In this document: in pieces, positions 7,535-17,400 of the stretch
Numbering within the stretch: the stretch's first letter is position 1
Layout: every line of letters begins with the position of its first letter
Origin: Piscinibacter sp. HJYY11
Lineage (GTDB): Bacteria > Pseudomonadota > Gammaproteobacteria > Burkholderiales > Burkholderiaceae_C
Length of the DNA: 64,000 nucleotides
Reading direction: 5' to 3'
Assembly (NCBI RefSeq): GCF_016735515.1
Contig: NZ_JAERQZ010000002.1
Location: forward strand, 124,001-188,000
Notes under the pieces: model-generated
Database searches by the model: none
The model's input: the letters and a program-made list of their open reading frames with translations, nothing else
What the model was told of the DNA's origin: nothing
Program-made: the position numbers and the translations under genes

Positions 7535-9067
7535 ATGAAACCCATCTGGATCGTTGACGACGACCAATCCATCCGATTCGTGTTGGAGAAGGCGCTGGCG
7601 CGCGAAGAACTCGCGGTGCGCAGCTTCACCAACCCGCGCGACGTGCTCGCCGCACTCGAGGAAGACCAGCCCCAGGTGCTGGTGTCCGACATCCGCATGC
7701 CGGGCGGCTCGGGCATCGAGCTGCTCACCAAGGTCAAGGAGCGAGCGCCCGGCCTGCCCGTCATCATCATGACGGCCTACTCCGACCTCGACAGCGCCGT
7801 GAGCGCCTTCCAGGGCGGTGCCTTCGAATACCTGCCCAAGCCCTTCGACGTGCCCAAGGCGGTGGAGCTCATCCGCCGCGCGGTCGACGAGAGCATGCGC
7901 GAGGAAGTGCGTGACGAGCGCATGGCCGCGATGCCCGAGATGCTGGGCCAGGCGCCGGCGATGCAGGACGTCTTCCGCGCCATCGGCCGCCTGAGCCAGA
8001 GCGTCGTCACCGTGCTCATCACCGGCGAGTCGGGCTCGGGCAAGGAGCTCGTGGCCCACGCGCTGCACAAGCACAGCCCGCGCGCGAGCGGCCCGTTCGT
8101 CGCGATCAACACCGCGGCCATTCCGAAGGACCTGCTCGAGAGCGAACTCTTCGGCCACGAGCGCGGTGCCTTCACCGGCGCCCAGACCACGCGCCGCGGC
8201 CGCTTCGAGCAGGCCGACGGGGGCACGCTCTTCCTCGATGAAATCGGCGACATGCCGTTCGACCTCCAGACGCGTTTGTTGCGCGTGCTGAGCGACGGCC
8301 AGTTCTACCGCGTGGGTGGCCACAACCCGCTCAAGGCCAACGTGCGCGTGATCGCTGCCACCCACCAGAACCTCGAAGAACGGGTGAAGCTCGGCGCCTT
8401 CCGCGAAGACCTGTTCCACCGCCTCAACGTGATCCGCCTTCGCCTGCCTGCGCTGCGCGAGCGGCGCGAAGACGTGCCGGCCCTCGCGCGCTTCTTCCTG
8501 CAGAAGAGCGCGAAGGAGCTTGGCATCGAGGCCAAGCGCATCACCGATGCAGCGCTGAACCGGCTGATGCAGTTCGACTTCCCCGGCAACGTGCGCCAGC
8601 TGGAGAACATCTGCCACTGGCTCACGGTGATGGCCCCGGCGCAGGTGATCGAGCCCAAGGACCTGCCGCCTGAGCTGCTCGGCGGCGACCCGATGGCGCC
8701 GCGCCCCGTGCTGCCGGCGGCAGCGCCGGCGCTCGCCGTCGAAGGCGTCGCCGACCTGCCCGGCGCAGCCCCCGCTGCGGTGGCCCCGGGGTGGACCGCT
8801 TCGTCGCCGCCCGCGACCACCGTGCCGGTGGCCGAAGTGCCGATCGCGGCGGCCAACTGGCTCGCCGACCTCGAACGCGAGTCGCGCTCGATGCTGCAGG
8901 CCGGCGTGCCCGAGGTGTGGGACACGCTCACGCGCAAGTTTGAAGCGCAGCTGATCCACACCGCGCTCGAGATCACGCGCGGCCGCCGCATCGAGGCCGC
9001 GCAAAAGCTCGGCATCGGCCGCAACACGATCACGCGCAAGATTCAGGAACTCGGCCTCGACGACTAA
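7535..9067 (+). CDS. glnG (ntrC): nitrogen regulation response regulator NtrC
   Basis: 510 residues. The receiver has WIVDDDQSIRFVLEKAL and phospho-acceptor VLVSDIRMPGG (Asp near 52). The AAA+ sigma-54 activator domain has the Walker A GESGSGKE, the GAFTGA loop that contacts sigma-54, and GGTLFLDEIGDMP. A Fis-type helix-turn-helix (AAQKLGIGRNTITRKIQELG) lies at the C-terminus. It activates sigma-54 promoters under nitrogen limitation, and the likely local target is glnA. The region about 385-442 is an unusually long Ala/Pro/Val-rich linker between the AAA+ and DNA-binding parts, which explains the length relative to the roughly 470-residue enteric protein. Confidence 0.97.
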   Translation: MKPIWIVDDDQSIRFVLEKALAREELAVRSFTNPRDVLAALEEDQPQVLVSDIRMPGGSGIELLTKVKERAPGLPVIIMTAYSDLDSAVSAFQGGAFEYLPKPFDVPKAVELIRRAVDESMREEVRDERMAAMPEMLGQAPAMQDVFRAIGRLSQSVVTVLITGESGSGKELVAHALHKHSPRASGPFVAINTAAIPKDLLESELFGHERGAFTGAQTTRRGRFEQADGGTLFLDEIGDMPFDLQTRLLRVLSDGQFYRVGGHNPLKANVRVIAATHQNLEERVKLGAFREDLFHRLNVIRLRLPALRERREDVPALARFFLQKSAKELGIEAKRITDAALNRLMQFDFPGNVRQLENICHWLTVMAPAQVIEPKDLPPELLGGDPMAPRPVLPAAAPALAVEGVADLPGAAPAAVAPGWTASSPPATTVPVAEVPIAAANWLADLERESRSMLQAGVPEVWDTLTRKFEAQLIHTALEITRGRRIEAAQKLGIGRNTITRKIQELGLDD

Positions 9068-9095
9068 CCTCGGCCGGCGTACTCGACGGCCGAGG
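9068..9095. terminator. hairpin between convergent ntrC and AI-2E-type gene
   Basis: Perfect nine-base arms CCTCGGCCG and CGGCCGAGG with a ten-base loop, directly after the ntrC stop and just before the end of the opposing gene. There is no U-tract, so it may act as a weak bidirectional terminator or an mRNA 3'-end stabiliser. Confidence 0.55.
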
Positions 9096-9100
9096 GGCCG

Positions 9101-10294
9101 TCATCCTGGCGGCGCTTCCTGCATCAGATGGGCAAGCCGCTGCCCCGAGCGGGTGTGTGCGGCGATCACCTTCATCACCACCACCAAGGCCGGGCCCAGG
9201 AAAAGGCCCCACAGCCCCCAGATGCAGCCCCAGAACACCAGGCCGATGAACACGGCCGCGGGGTTCATCTTCGCCGCACGCCCTTGCAGCCACGCGGTCA
9301 CGACGGTGCCCACGAGCGTCGACATCACGATGATGAACGCCGCCATGGCCGCCGCCGAGCCCAGCGAGCCGTGCGCGAGGAAGGTCTCCGCCGCCCCCAG
9401 CCCCGTGAGCACCGCCATCCCGAGGTAGGGGATGACGTGCAGCAGTCCGGCGGTCACGCCCCAGCCGCCGGCGTCGGGCAGGCCTGCCGCCCAGAAGGCG
9501 AGCCACACCGCCGCGCCGATGATGGCGTTGGTCACGACGAGCACGCCGAGGTAGATGCGGACCTGGTGGGCACATTCGAGCAGCGCCTTCTCGGCGCGTG
9601 CCTGCACCTCGGGGTGCTCGCCCCAGAGCCCGAGGAAGCGCTCGGTGAGCGGCTTGCCGCCGATGAGCACGAAGAAGGCGATGAGGAACACGATGCTCAG
9701 GTTCGCGGTGAACTCGAGCAGCGCGCTCGAGCCCGTCACCGCGCCTTCGCGCAAGGCCACCGTTGCACCGGCGGTGATGGTGTTGGGGGCCGAGGCCGCT
9801 GCTGCGGCGGCCGCGGCGGCCACCACGCGGCGTGTCGGCCGCGGTGGCTTGCCCGACATCACGCGCTCGGTCGCACGATCGAGCTCCTGCAAGGCGATGC
9901 GCGCGCGTGACACGACCGATTCGGCCCCCGGGTCGCGCTCGGCCAGCTTCGCCGCGGCCATGCTGATCATCTCGGGCGTGCGCTCGGCCACGCGCACCAG
10001 CTGGCCGCCGAAGATCGCGGCCCCTGCGGCCAGCGTGCCCATCACCACCGCGAGCGTGATGAGCGTGGCCAGGGTGCGGCTGCGCACGACACGCTCGAGT
10101 GCCACCGACAGCGGCGTCACCAACATCACGAGCATCAGCCCCGCCGTCAGCGGGATCAGGAAACGCTGGCCCCACCACAAGACGGCGACGACGGCGATGG
10201 CGGCCAGCAAGTTGGTGGCGGCACTCGAGCGCACGCGCGGCTTGTGCGTGCGCCGTGGCAGCGGGTCATCGTCGTCTTCGTCGGTGGTGTGCAT
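9101..10294 (-). CDS. AI-2E family transporter (TqsA/PerM-like permease)
   Basis: 397 residues. Hydrophobic pairs at about 30-75 and 85-105, then a soluble middle and four or more membrane helices from about 190, follow the AI-2E exporter/PerM pattern. Supporting segments are NLSIVFLIAFFVLIGGKPL, VLVVTNAIIGAAVWLAFWAA, VIPYLGMAVLTGLGAAETF and a C-terminal GLWGLFLGPALVVVMKVI. Family members export autoinducer-2 or act as Na+/H+-type transporters; the substrate here is unknown. A run of nine alanines interrupted by nothing else (VVAAAAAAAAAS) in the soluble loop is unusual. The N-terminus is acidic (TTDEDDDD). Confidence 0.88.
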   Translation of the reverse strand: MHTTDEDDDDPLPRRTHKPRVRSSAATNLLAAIAVVAVLWWGQRFLIPLTAGLMLVMLVTPLSVALERVVRSRTLATLITLAVVMGTLAAGAAIFGGQLVRVAERTPEMISMAAAKLAERDPGAESVVSRARIALQELDRATERVMSGKPPRPTRRVVAAAAAAAAASAPNTITAGATVALREGAVTGSSALLEFTANLSIVFLIAFFVLIGGKPLTERFLGLWGEHPEVQARAEKALLECAHQVRIYLGVLVVTNAIIGAAVWLAFWAAGLPDAGGWGVTAGLLHVIPYLGMAVLTGLGAAETFLAHGSLGSAAAMAAFIIVMSTLVGTVVTAWLQGRAAKMNPAAVFIGLVFWGCIWGLWGLFLGPALVVVMKVIAAHTRSGQRLAHLMQEAPPG

Positions 10295-10307
10295 CGGTCG
10301 GCGTGCG

Positions 10308-10341
10308 AAAAAAAGCCCCGGCGTTCACATGAACCCGGGGC
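10308..10341 (-). terminator. Rho-independent terminator of the BON gene
   Basis: Read on the minus strand, a near-perfect stem (GCCCCGG...CCGGGGC extended by GTTCA/TGAAC) is followed by seven T residues. It lies 19 bases after the BON gene stop and before the AI-2E-type gene. Confidence 0.88.
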
Positions 10342-10359
10342 GGCGATCAGCGCACTGGT

Positions 10360-10674
10360 TCAGGGGCGAACGGCGATCTCGTTCTTGACGGCCTTCACAC
10401 CGTCGACCTTCCAGGCGATGTTCTCGGCGGTGGCCTTCTCGGTCGCGTTCTTCGCGAAGCCCGACAGCATCACCGTGCCCTTGAGCGTCTCGACCTTGAT
10501 CGAGGTGGCGTCGACTTCCTTGTTGTCGACGAAGCGGGCCTTCACGGCGGTGGTGATCTTGGCGTCATCGACATACTCGCCGACGGTTTCCTGGCCGCGC
10601 TTGACGGCGCAGCCCGAGGTGGCGATCAGCGCAAAAGCCGTCATCGCGGCGGCGAGGGTGGTACGGATCATCAT
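10360..10674 (-). CDS. BON-domain lipoprotein (OsmY/DolP-like)
   Basis: 104 residues. The N-terminus MMIRTTLAAAMTAFALIATSGCAV is a lipoprotein signal with a lipobox ending at Cys. One BON domain fills the rest (DDAKITTAVKARFVDNKEV, VMLSGFAKNATEKATAENIA, VDGVKAVKNEIAV). BON proteins bind phospholipid and appear in osmotic or envelope stress responses (OsmY, DolP). The gene is monocistronic, with its own terminator downstream. It opens the block of stress-type genes that continues to 29443. Confidence 0.88.
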   Translation of the reverse strand: MMIRTTLAAAMTAFALIATSGCAVKRGQETVGEYVDDAKITTAVKARFVDNKEVDATSIKVETLKGTVMLSGFAKNATEKATAENIAWKVDGVKAVKNEIAVRP

Positions 10675-10702
10675 GGTGTAGCTCCTATCGTGTTGGACAT
10701 GC

Positions 10703-10726
10703 GGGTGGTCTTCGAACCCACCACCC
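10703..10726 (-). terminator. hairpin downstream of the ferritin-like gene
   Basis: GGGTGGT and ACCACCC arms around a ten-base loop in the 85-base gap between the ferritin-like and BON genes. There is no U-tract. It could end or protect the ferritin-like transcript, but it also lies in the BON promoter region. Confidence 0.35.
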
Positions 10727-10759
10727 TGGGGACGGAAACGTTGAAAGGCGGTGGAGGGT

Positions 10760-11335
10760 TCAGGCCAGCCAGTCCGACAGCTCGTCGGCGTGCTCCTGCT
10801 CGTCCGCGAGGATCTCCTCGAGGATGCGGCGCGTGGTGCTGTCCTTGTCGCCGATCAGCTTGATGATCTGCGTGTAGGCCTCGATGGCCACGCGCTCGGC
10901 AATCAGGTTGGCGCGGATCATGTCCTGCAGCTCCAGCGATTCGTCGTAGTCGGCGTGGCTGCGCTGCGTGAGCGAATCGGGGCGGAAGTCAGGCTTGCCG
11001 CCGAGCTGCACGATGCGCTGCGCGAGCTTGTCGGCGTGGGCCGACTCCTCGTTCGCATGCACGAGGAACTCGTCGGCGATGGCGGGCGAGTCGAGACCGA
11101 CGGCGGTGTAGTAGTGGCGCTTGTAGCGCATCACGCACACGAGCTCGGTGGCGAGCGAGTCGTTGAGCAGCTTGATGATGTCTTCGCGCCAGGGGCCGTA
11201 GGCCGGGGTGATGGCGCCCTGGTCGAGGCTCTTGCGTGCTGCCTCGAGGCCTGCCTCGTCGAGCACCAGCGGTGTGTGGGCATCGGGCTGTGTCGTGGCG
11301 GGGCCCTGGGTTTTCTGGTCTTGTGAGGTGTACAT
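10760..11335 (-). CDS. ferritin-like / bacterioferritin-type diiron protein
   Basis: 191 residues. After a disordered 20-residue N-terminus there is a four-helix ferritin-like domain. Visible iron-ligand signatures are LATELVCVMRYKRHYY, HANEESAHADKLAQRI (E-x2-H) and LADEQEHADELSDWL (E-x2-H). It resembles the bacterioferritin/Dps-related proteins of Burkholderiales stress islands, which store iron or protect against peroxide. Whether it forms a 24-mer or 12-mer cannot be told. The start is an ATG about 90 bases downstream of a copy of the recurrent TGT(C/A)GG dyad, so it may belong to the proposed envelope-stress regulon. Confidence 0.8.
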   Translation of the reverse strand: MYTSQDQKTQGPATTQPDAHTPLVLDEAGLEAARKSLDQGAITPAYGPWREDIIKLLNDSLATELVCVMRYKRHYYTAVGLDSPAIADEFLVHANEESAHADKLAQRIVQLGGKPDFRPDSLTQRSHADYDESLELQDMIRANLIAERVAIEAYTQIIKLIGDKDSTTRRILEEILADEQEHADELSDWLA

Positions 11336-11421
11336 GCGGCGTCCTCGTCGGGGTGTCAGGTCAGTGCCTGAACTCTAGAAAGCCATTTGAGCGGCATCCA
11401 TCGGCGCGGCGGCCCTGGTGC

Positions 11422-11439
11422 TGTAGGACGGGGCCTCAG
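11422..11439. promoter_or_regulatory. recurrent stress dyad, degenerate copy
   Basis: TGTAGGACGGGGCCTCAG keeps TGT-GGACG-GCCT of the consensus TGTCGGACG-NN-GCCTACA but ends CAG instead of ACA. A further TGTCGGA half-site follows at 11445. It lies 87 bases upstream of the ferritin-like start. Confidence 0.45.
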
Positions 11440-11460
11440 GCCCCTGTCGGAGCCACGAGG

Positions 11461-14400
11461 TCACTTCTGCAACGCGCTCTGCGATTGCGGCTCCGGCGTG
11501 TTGGCGTGCTGCTCCACCGCCACCACGAAGGCCATGTCGGCGGGCAGGTCACGCCACGCGACCACCTCGCCCACCTGCAGCAGCCGCGCGTTTCGCGCGG
11601 TGGCCATCTCGCGCGCCGCCACCGTGCTGGCGCGCAGCAGCGTGAAGTGAAGGCGTCGGCCGTCGCGCTGCAGCGTGAGCTCCGCCTGCGGCCAATGCGC
11701 GGGCAGGCAGGGGCGCACGCTCAGCGTCTGTGCCTGCAGCTTCAGCCCGAGGATGGAGCCGATCGCCGCACGGTGCAGCCACGCGGCCGCGCCGGTGTAC
11801 CAGCTCCATCCGCCGCGGCCGACGTACGGTGGCTGCGTGTACACGTCGCCAGCCATCACGTAGGGCTCGATCGCATACGCTTCGCCCACCTTCGGGTGCA
11901 GCGCACGGTGCGCGGGGCTCAGGTAGCAGAAGTAGCGGTAGGGCAGCTCGGCGACGTCGGGCGCCATGTCGGCGCGCGTGGCCAGCTCGGCCTGCGCCAT
12001 CAGCGCCCACACGCCGGCATGCGAATACTGTCCGCCGTTCTCGCGCACGCCCGGCGGGTAGGCCTGGATGTAGCCGGCACTCGGCGAGGCGGTGGCGAGC
12101 GGCGGGTCGAGCAGCTTGACGAGGCCGGCCTCGTGGTCCACCAGCAGCTCCTCGGCGGCCGTCATCGCGGTGTGCGGCCGCTCGGCATGCTCGCCGGTGA
12201 GCTCGCGGCTCGAGAGCACGCTCCAGGCCTGGGCGATGAGGTCGATGCGCCCTTCGCGGTTGACCTGCGAGCCGAGCGGCGAGCCGTCGTCGAAGAAGGC
12301 GCGCTTGAACCACTGGCCATCCCAGGCTTCGGCGTGCAGGGCGCGGCGCCAGCCCTGCGCCGCGCGCTCCCACAGCTCGGCGCGCGAGGTCTCGCCGCGC
12401 CTGCGCGCGACCGGGGCGAAGTCGTCGACGATGCGGCAGAGGAACCACGCGAGCCACACCGATTCGCCACGCCCTTCATGGCCGACACGGTTCATGCCGT
12501 CGTTCCAGTCGCCGGTGCCCATCAGCGGCAGGCCGTGGGCCCCGTTTTTCAGGCTGCGGTCGATGGCGCGTGCAGCATGCTCGTAGACGCTGGCCTTCTG
12601 GGCACTGATGGTGGGCGTGTAGTACGCGTCTTCCGCGCCTTCGGGGATGGGGCCGCCTTCGAGGAAGGGCACCTCCTCGTCGAGCAGCGAGGTGTCGCCG
12701 GTCGCCTCGAGGTAGTGCGAGGTGGCGTGCGCCAGCCAGAGCAGGTCGTCCGAAAAATGCGTGCGCACGCCGGCGCCTGCGGGGGCGTGCCACCAGTGCT
12801 GCACGTCGCCTTCGGGGAACTGGCGCGAGGCCGCCACCAGGATCTGGTCGCGCAGCATCTTCGGGGCTGGCCAGGCGAGCGCCATCGCATCCTGCAGCTG
12901 GTCGCGAAAGCCGGTCGCGCCACCGGCCTGGTAGAAGCCGGCCTTGGCCCACAGCCGGCAGGCCACGGCCTGGTAGAGCAGCCAGCGGTTGACGATGGCA
13001 TCGAAGAGCGGGTCGGGTGTCTGCACGCGCGTGGCGCCGAGCAGGGCGTCCCAGCGCGCGAGCACGGCATCGAGCCGCTGCCGGGGTGGCACCGGCATCG
13101 CTTCTTCGGCGAGCAAGCGCGCCGCCGCCGGGCTGCTGCCGTAGCCGATGAGGAAGACCTGGTCGTGGGTGGCGCCCGGCTCGAGCGTGATGCGCGTCGA
13201 CAGCGCGGCGCAAGGGTCCAGGCCCGCGCCGCGTTGCTTTGCCAAGCGCTCGGGCAGCACCAGCCGGCCACGCGCATCGAAGCACTCGCGGCGGTCGCAG
13301 GTCCAGTCGTCGTCTTCGTCACGGCCCTGCATGGCGAGGAAGGCCGTGCCATCGCCATAGCCGGCCGTGCGGTCGGCCTGGGTGGCGAGCAGGGCCAGCA
13401 CCTGCCCTGAGCTGTGCACCGCGGTGTGCACCGTGCCGCGCTCGCTGCGGCTGGCGCCCATCATCCACTCGGCCATGGCCACGAGCCGCAGCGATTGCGC
13501 ACGCGTGCCCCTGTTCTCGAGCCGCAGCCAGACCTGCTTCACCGCGGTCTGCGCGTCGACGCACCACGAGGCGGTGACGGCCACGTCGCCCCGCTGGTGG
13601 CGCACCATCGAGTAGCCCTGACCGTGCTGCACGTGGTAGGTGATGCGCTCGTCGCCCCAGGCCGAGGGCGTCACGCTCCACGCCTCGCGGGTCTTGCGGT
13701 CCTGCACGAGGAACCATTCCGAGGGCGGGTCGGACACCGGGTCGTTCGACCATGCGGTGAGCTGGTTGAGCCGGCTGTTCACCGCCCAGGTGTAGCCGCC
13801 GCCGGCCTCCGAGAGCTGCCCGCCGAAGTCGGGGTTCGACAGCACGTTGATCCACGGGCGCGGCGGGCGCATGCGGCCACCGGCCTCGAAGCGGAACTCG
13901 TGCGCGCCTTCGTCGAAGCGGCCCCGCGTCACGGCCACCGGCGCCGCGGGCAGGCGCGCCATCGGCACGGCGCTGATGGCCACCGCGCTGCGCGCGTCTT
14001 CGGCCTTCTCGTGCAGCGCGATCCACTCCTGCACGTGGTGCACGAGCGGGCGCCCGTCGGCGCGCAGTCGGATGCGCGCCAGGCTGCGCAGCGTGCCCAT
14101 CTCTTCGGGGCTCAGCTCGTCGGCGCGCAAGAGGTGCAGGCCGGTGCAGGGCGGCCCCGGTTGCGCGGCGTTCTCGGCGTCGTGCCGCTCGCGCAGCGCC
14201 GTGATCTCGCGGTGCAGCGCCATGTGGTACGACGCCGGCTCCGCGTCCACCACCACCAGGTCGCAGGGCAGACGCCCCCAGGCCCACAGCCGCAGCACCT
14301 GGCCGAGCGAGCGCAGCAGGCCGAGCGATTGCGTGAGCCCCGCCGACACCAGCACGATCGGCCGGTCGCCCGAGATGCCGAAGCGCCACAGCAGCTTGCG

Positions 14401-17400
14401 GTCGCACACGTCGATGCGCTCGGTGGCGCGCCGCTCGGGCCCCGGCGGGCCGATCGCGGGCCGTGTGAGCGACAGCGCCACCGCGGTGGTCAGCGCCTGG
14501 GCCGCGTTGAAGGTCTCGGCGCTGATGTTGAGGCTGCGCAGGCGGATGCCGGTGAGCGTGGCCGACATCAGCGACGAGCGCTGCAGGTGGATCGGCTGGC
14601 GGTACTTGTCGATCACCGCGTGCAGCGTGGCCGACGAATCGGACGCCGCCGTCGCGAAGGTGAGCTGCGCGCGGCCGTTGGGTTTCAGTCGCAGCGTGAC
14701 GGCGAGTGCGCAGAGCGGGTCGAGGCCGGTGTCGAGCGTGACGGGCGTCTCGGGGTCTGCACCGGCCGGCACCTCGCGCAGGCCGCCGTGCGGCCGCACC
14801 GCATCGTGGTTGCGGCCCAGCCACTGCAGCCGGTCTGTCTGCACCCGAAGCCGCGTGACCTGCGCATCGCTCTCGGCGAGGAAGTGCGCCGCCTGCAGGC
14901 CCGATTCGGTGACGAGCCGCGGCTTGCGCTCGAAGAGCAGCGCCTGCTCGGACGCGAGCCACTGCGCACGGATGAAGAGGTTGGAAAACGCCGGGTGCGC
15001 CTCATCGGCGCGCGGGTCGGCGAGCGTCGGCTCGAAGACGGAGACGAGCTCGAGCTCCAGCGGCTCGTTCGTCAGGTTGCGCAGCTCGACCTGGCGGAAC
15101 TCGATGTCGTCCTCGGGGCTGACCCACACGGTGCTGTGCGCCTGCACGTCGCTCCATGCGGCATCGAAGCACACACGGTCGGCATGGAAGACCGCGCGGT
15201 ACCAGGCCTTCGGGTCGGGCGCCGGGTGCTGGGTGATCGACACCAGCGGGGACACGAGCGGGGACACCCGCAGCGAGGCCTGCTGCTGCGCGCCGGGCCG
15301 CCGCAGGTAGAAGAAGCTGCCCTGCGCATCGCGCAGCGCGTCGTCGCGCCAGCGTGTGATGCCGGCATTGCCGCGGCGGCTCCAGCCGGCGCCGTTGGCG
15401 CGCAGCGAGACGCTGTAGCGACCGTTCGACAGCAGGTGCGTCGGCTCCACCGCACTGGTGCCCGGGCTCAGCTCGCGCAGCAGCGCCGGCGTGCGCTTCA
15501 CCGCCACCGGCGGCGGCCCGGCCAGTGGCTCGTACAGGCGCGACACCTCGTGCGGCGCGCGCTCGTGCAGCAGCGAGGACACCGCCTCGATGCGCGGGTT
15601 GCCCATGCCCCAGCGCTTGGCGCGTCCGTCGAGCAGCACGTTGGCGATGGAGACGATGCTCATGCCCTGGTGGTGCGCCATGAAGGTGGCGACCGGGGCG
15701 TACGGCTCGGCGGCGGCCAGTCGCGCGGGCGTGAAATCGAGCGCCTCGATGTAGCCGTAACGCGCCCGCGCGCCCAGGGTGGCGAGCGCATCGAAGTTGG
15801 CGGCGGCGCGGCGCGGCGCCACCTGCGCGGCAAGCGCAGTGGCGTACGGCGCGATCACCAGCTCGTCGACCGGTGTGCGGCGGAAGGCCAGGCGCGGCAC
15901 GCCCTGCGGCGCGTACTGGTAGGCCAGCGTGTGGTCGCGGCCGGCATAGGCCGACTCCGAGATGCCCCAGGGCACGCCGTGCGCGCCGGCGTAGTCGATC
16001 TGCTCCTGCACCGCGGCGATGGCGGCATCTCGCAGCACGCTGCCGTGTGGCTCGTCGAGCACGAGGCTGGGCATCAGGTACTCGAACATCGAGCCCGACC
16101 ACGAGCGCAGCCCTGCCTGTGCGCCCACCGCGTAGAAGGGCCGTCCGAGCGAGGCCCAGTGGCTCACCGGCACCTCGCCCTTGGCGATGGCCAGGAGGCT
16201 CGTCAGCCGCGCCTCGGAGGCCAGCAGGTCGTAGAAGCCGGCATCGAGCTGCCCTTCGGCCACGCGATAGCCGATGTGGAAGAGGTGGCGCTTCGGGTGG
16301 TAGAGGAAGCTGAAGTCGGCGCTCCAGGCCAGCGCTTCGCAGCGCTCGGCGATGGTCAGCAGCTGGGCGCTCAAGGCCTCGGCATTGCGCCGCGCGTCGA
16401 TGTCGTGCAGGGCCGATTCCAGCGTGGCGAGGTGGTCGCCAAGTTGCCAGGCGAGCTCCTCGCGCAGCGTGGCCTTGGTCGGCACGGTCAAGGCGTCCAC
16501 CACCTCGGGCATCCAGGCGCGCAGCTCCTCGCGCGCATCGCGCAGCAGCAGGCCGAACTCGGCCGGGCGGTGCTCGGCCTCGTCGAGCGGGCTGGGCATG
16601 GCGAGCAGTCGCGCGAGCGGCCGGCTCGGGTGGCCGTTGTCGGGGAAGAGCTCGGGCAGCTGCTGGAGCAGCGGCGAGAGCCGTGCGCGCGAGGCGTGTG
16701 CCGCGGCCTGGGCGGCGTGGAGGTCGAGCGGGCGGGGTGCGAGCTCGCGGCAGGCCTGCGCCACGGCGAGCAGGTGGCCGCAGAGGTTGCCGCTGTCCAC
16801 CGTCGACACGTACAGCGGCAGCAGCGTGGCGCCGCTCTGCGTGTCGTACCAGTTCAGGAAGTGGCCGCGGTGGCGCTGCAGGGTGTCGAGCGTGCCGAGC
16901 GTGGCCTCCAGTCGCTGCGCAAGCTCGCGGCTGCCGATCCAGCCGAAGGCCCGCGCGCAGCAGGCCGAGAGCAGGTACAGGCCGATGTTGGTGGGCGAGG
17001 TGCGGTGCGCCACCATGTCGTGCGGCAGCGTCTGCAGGTTGTCGGGCGGCAGGTGGCGGTCGCCCGGGCCGACGCAGCGCTCGAAGAGCCGCCAGGTGTC
17101 GCGCGCGATGCGCTCGAGCCGCATGCGGTCGTCGAACGGCAGGGCCTGGTCTTCGCGGGCGGGGCGGGGGCGGCTCACCCACCACGTCCACACCGGCGAG
17201 GCGCCCCAGGTCGCGCACAGCAGGGCCGCGAGCCAGGGGTAGGGCGTGCGGGCGATGAGCAGCAGCGCGAGCAGCACGGTGGCGGCGGTGGTCGTGCGCC
17301 AGTGGACCTGGGCGAGCGCGCGCAGCTCGGTCTCCGCCGTGGCCCGGGCGCTGGCGGAGGTGGTCCACTGCATCAGCAGGCGCCGGCTCACGAACATGCG

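Noticed and set aside
9801..9830. Run of alanine codons in the AI-2E-type gene as a regulatory repeat
   Set aside because: It lies within the reading frame and encodes nine Ala residues in a soluble loop; GC-rich codon repeats of this kind are common, with no sign of phase variation such as a frame-shifting homopolymer.
10691..10708. Possible copy of the recurrent dyad before the BON gene (TGTTGGACATGC...)
   Set aside because: Only the left arm and the following AC match; the right arm is absent, so it counts as at most a half-site.
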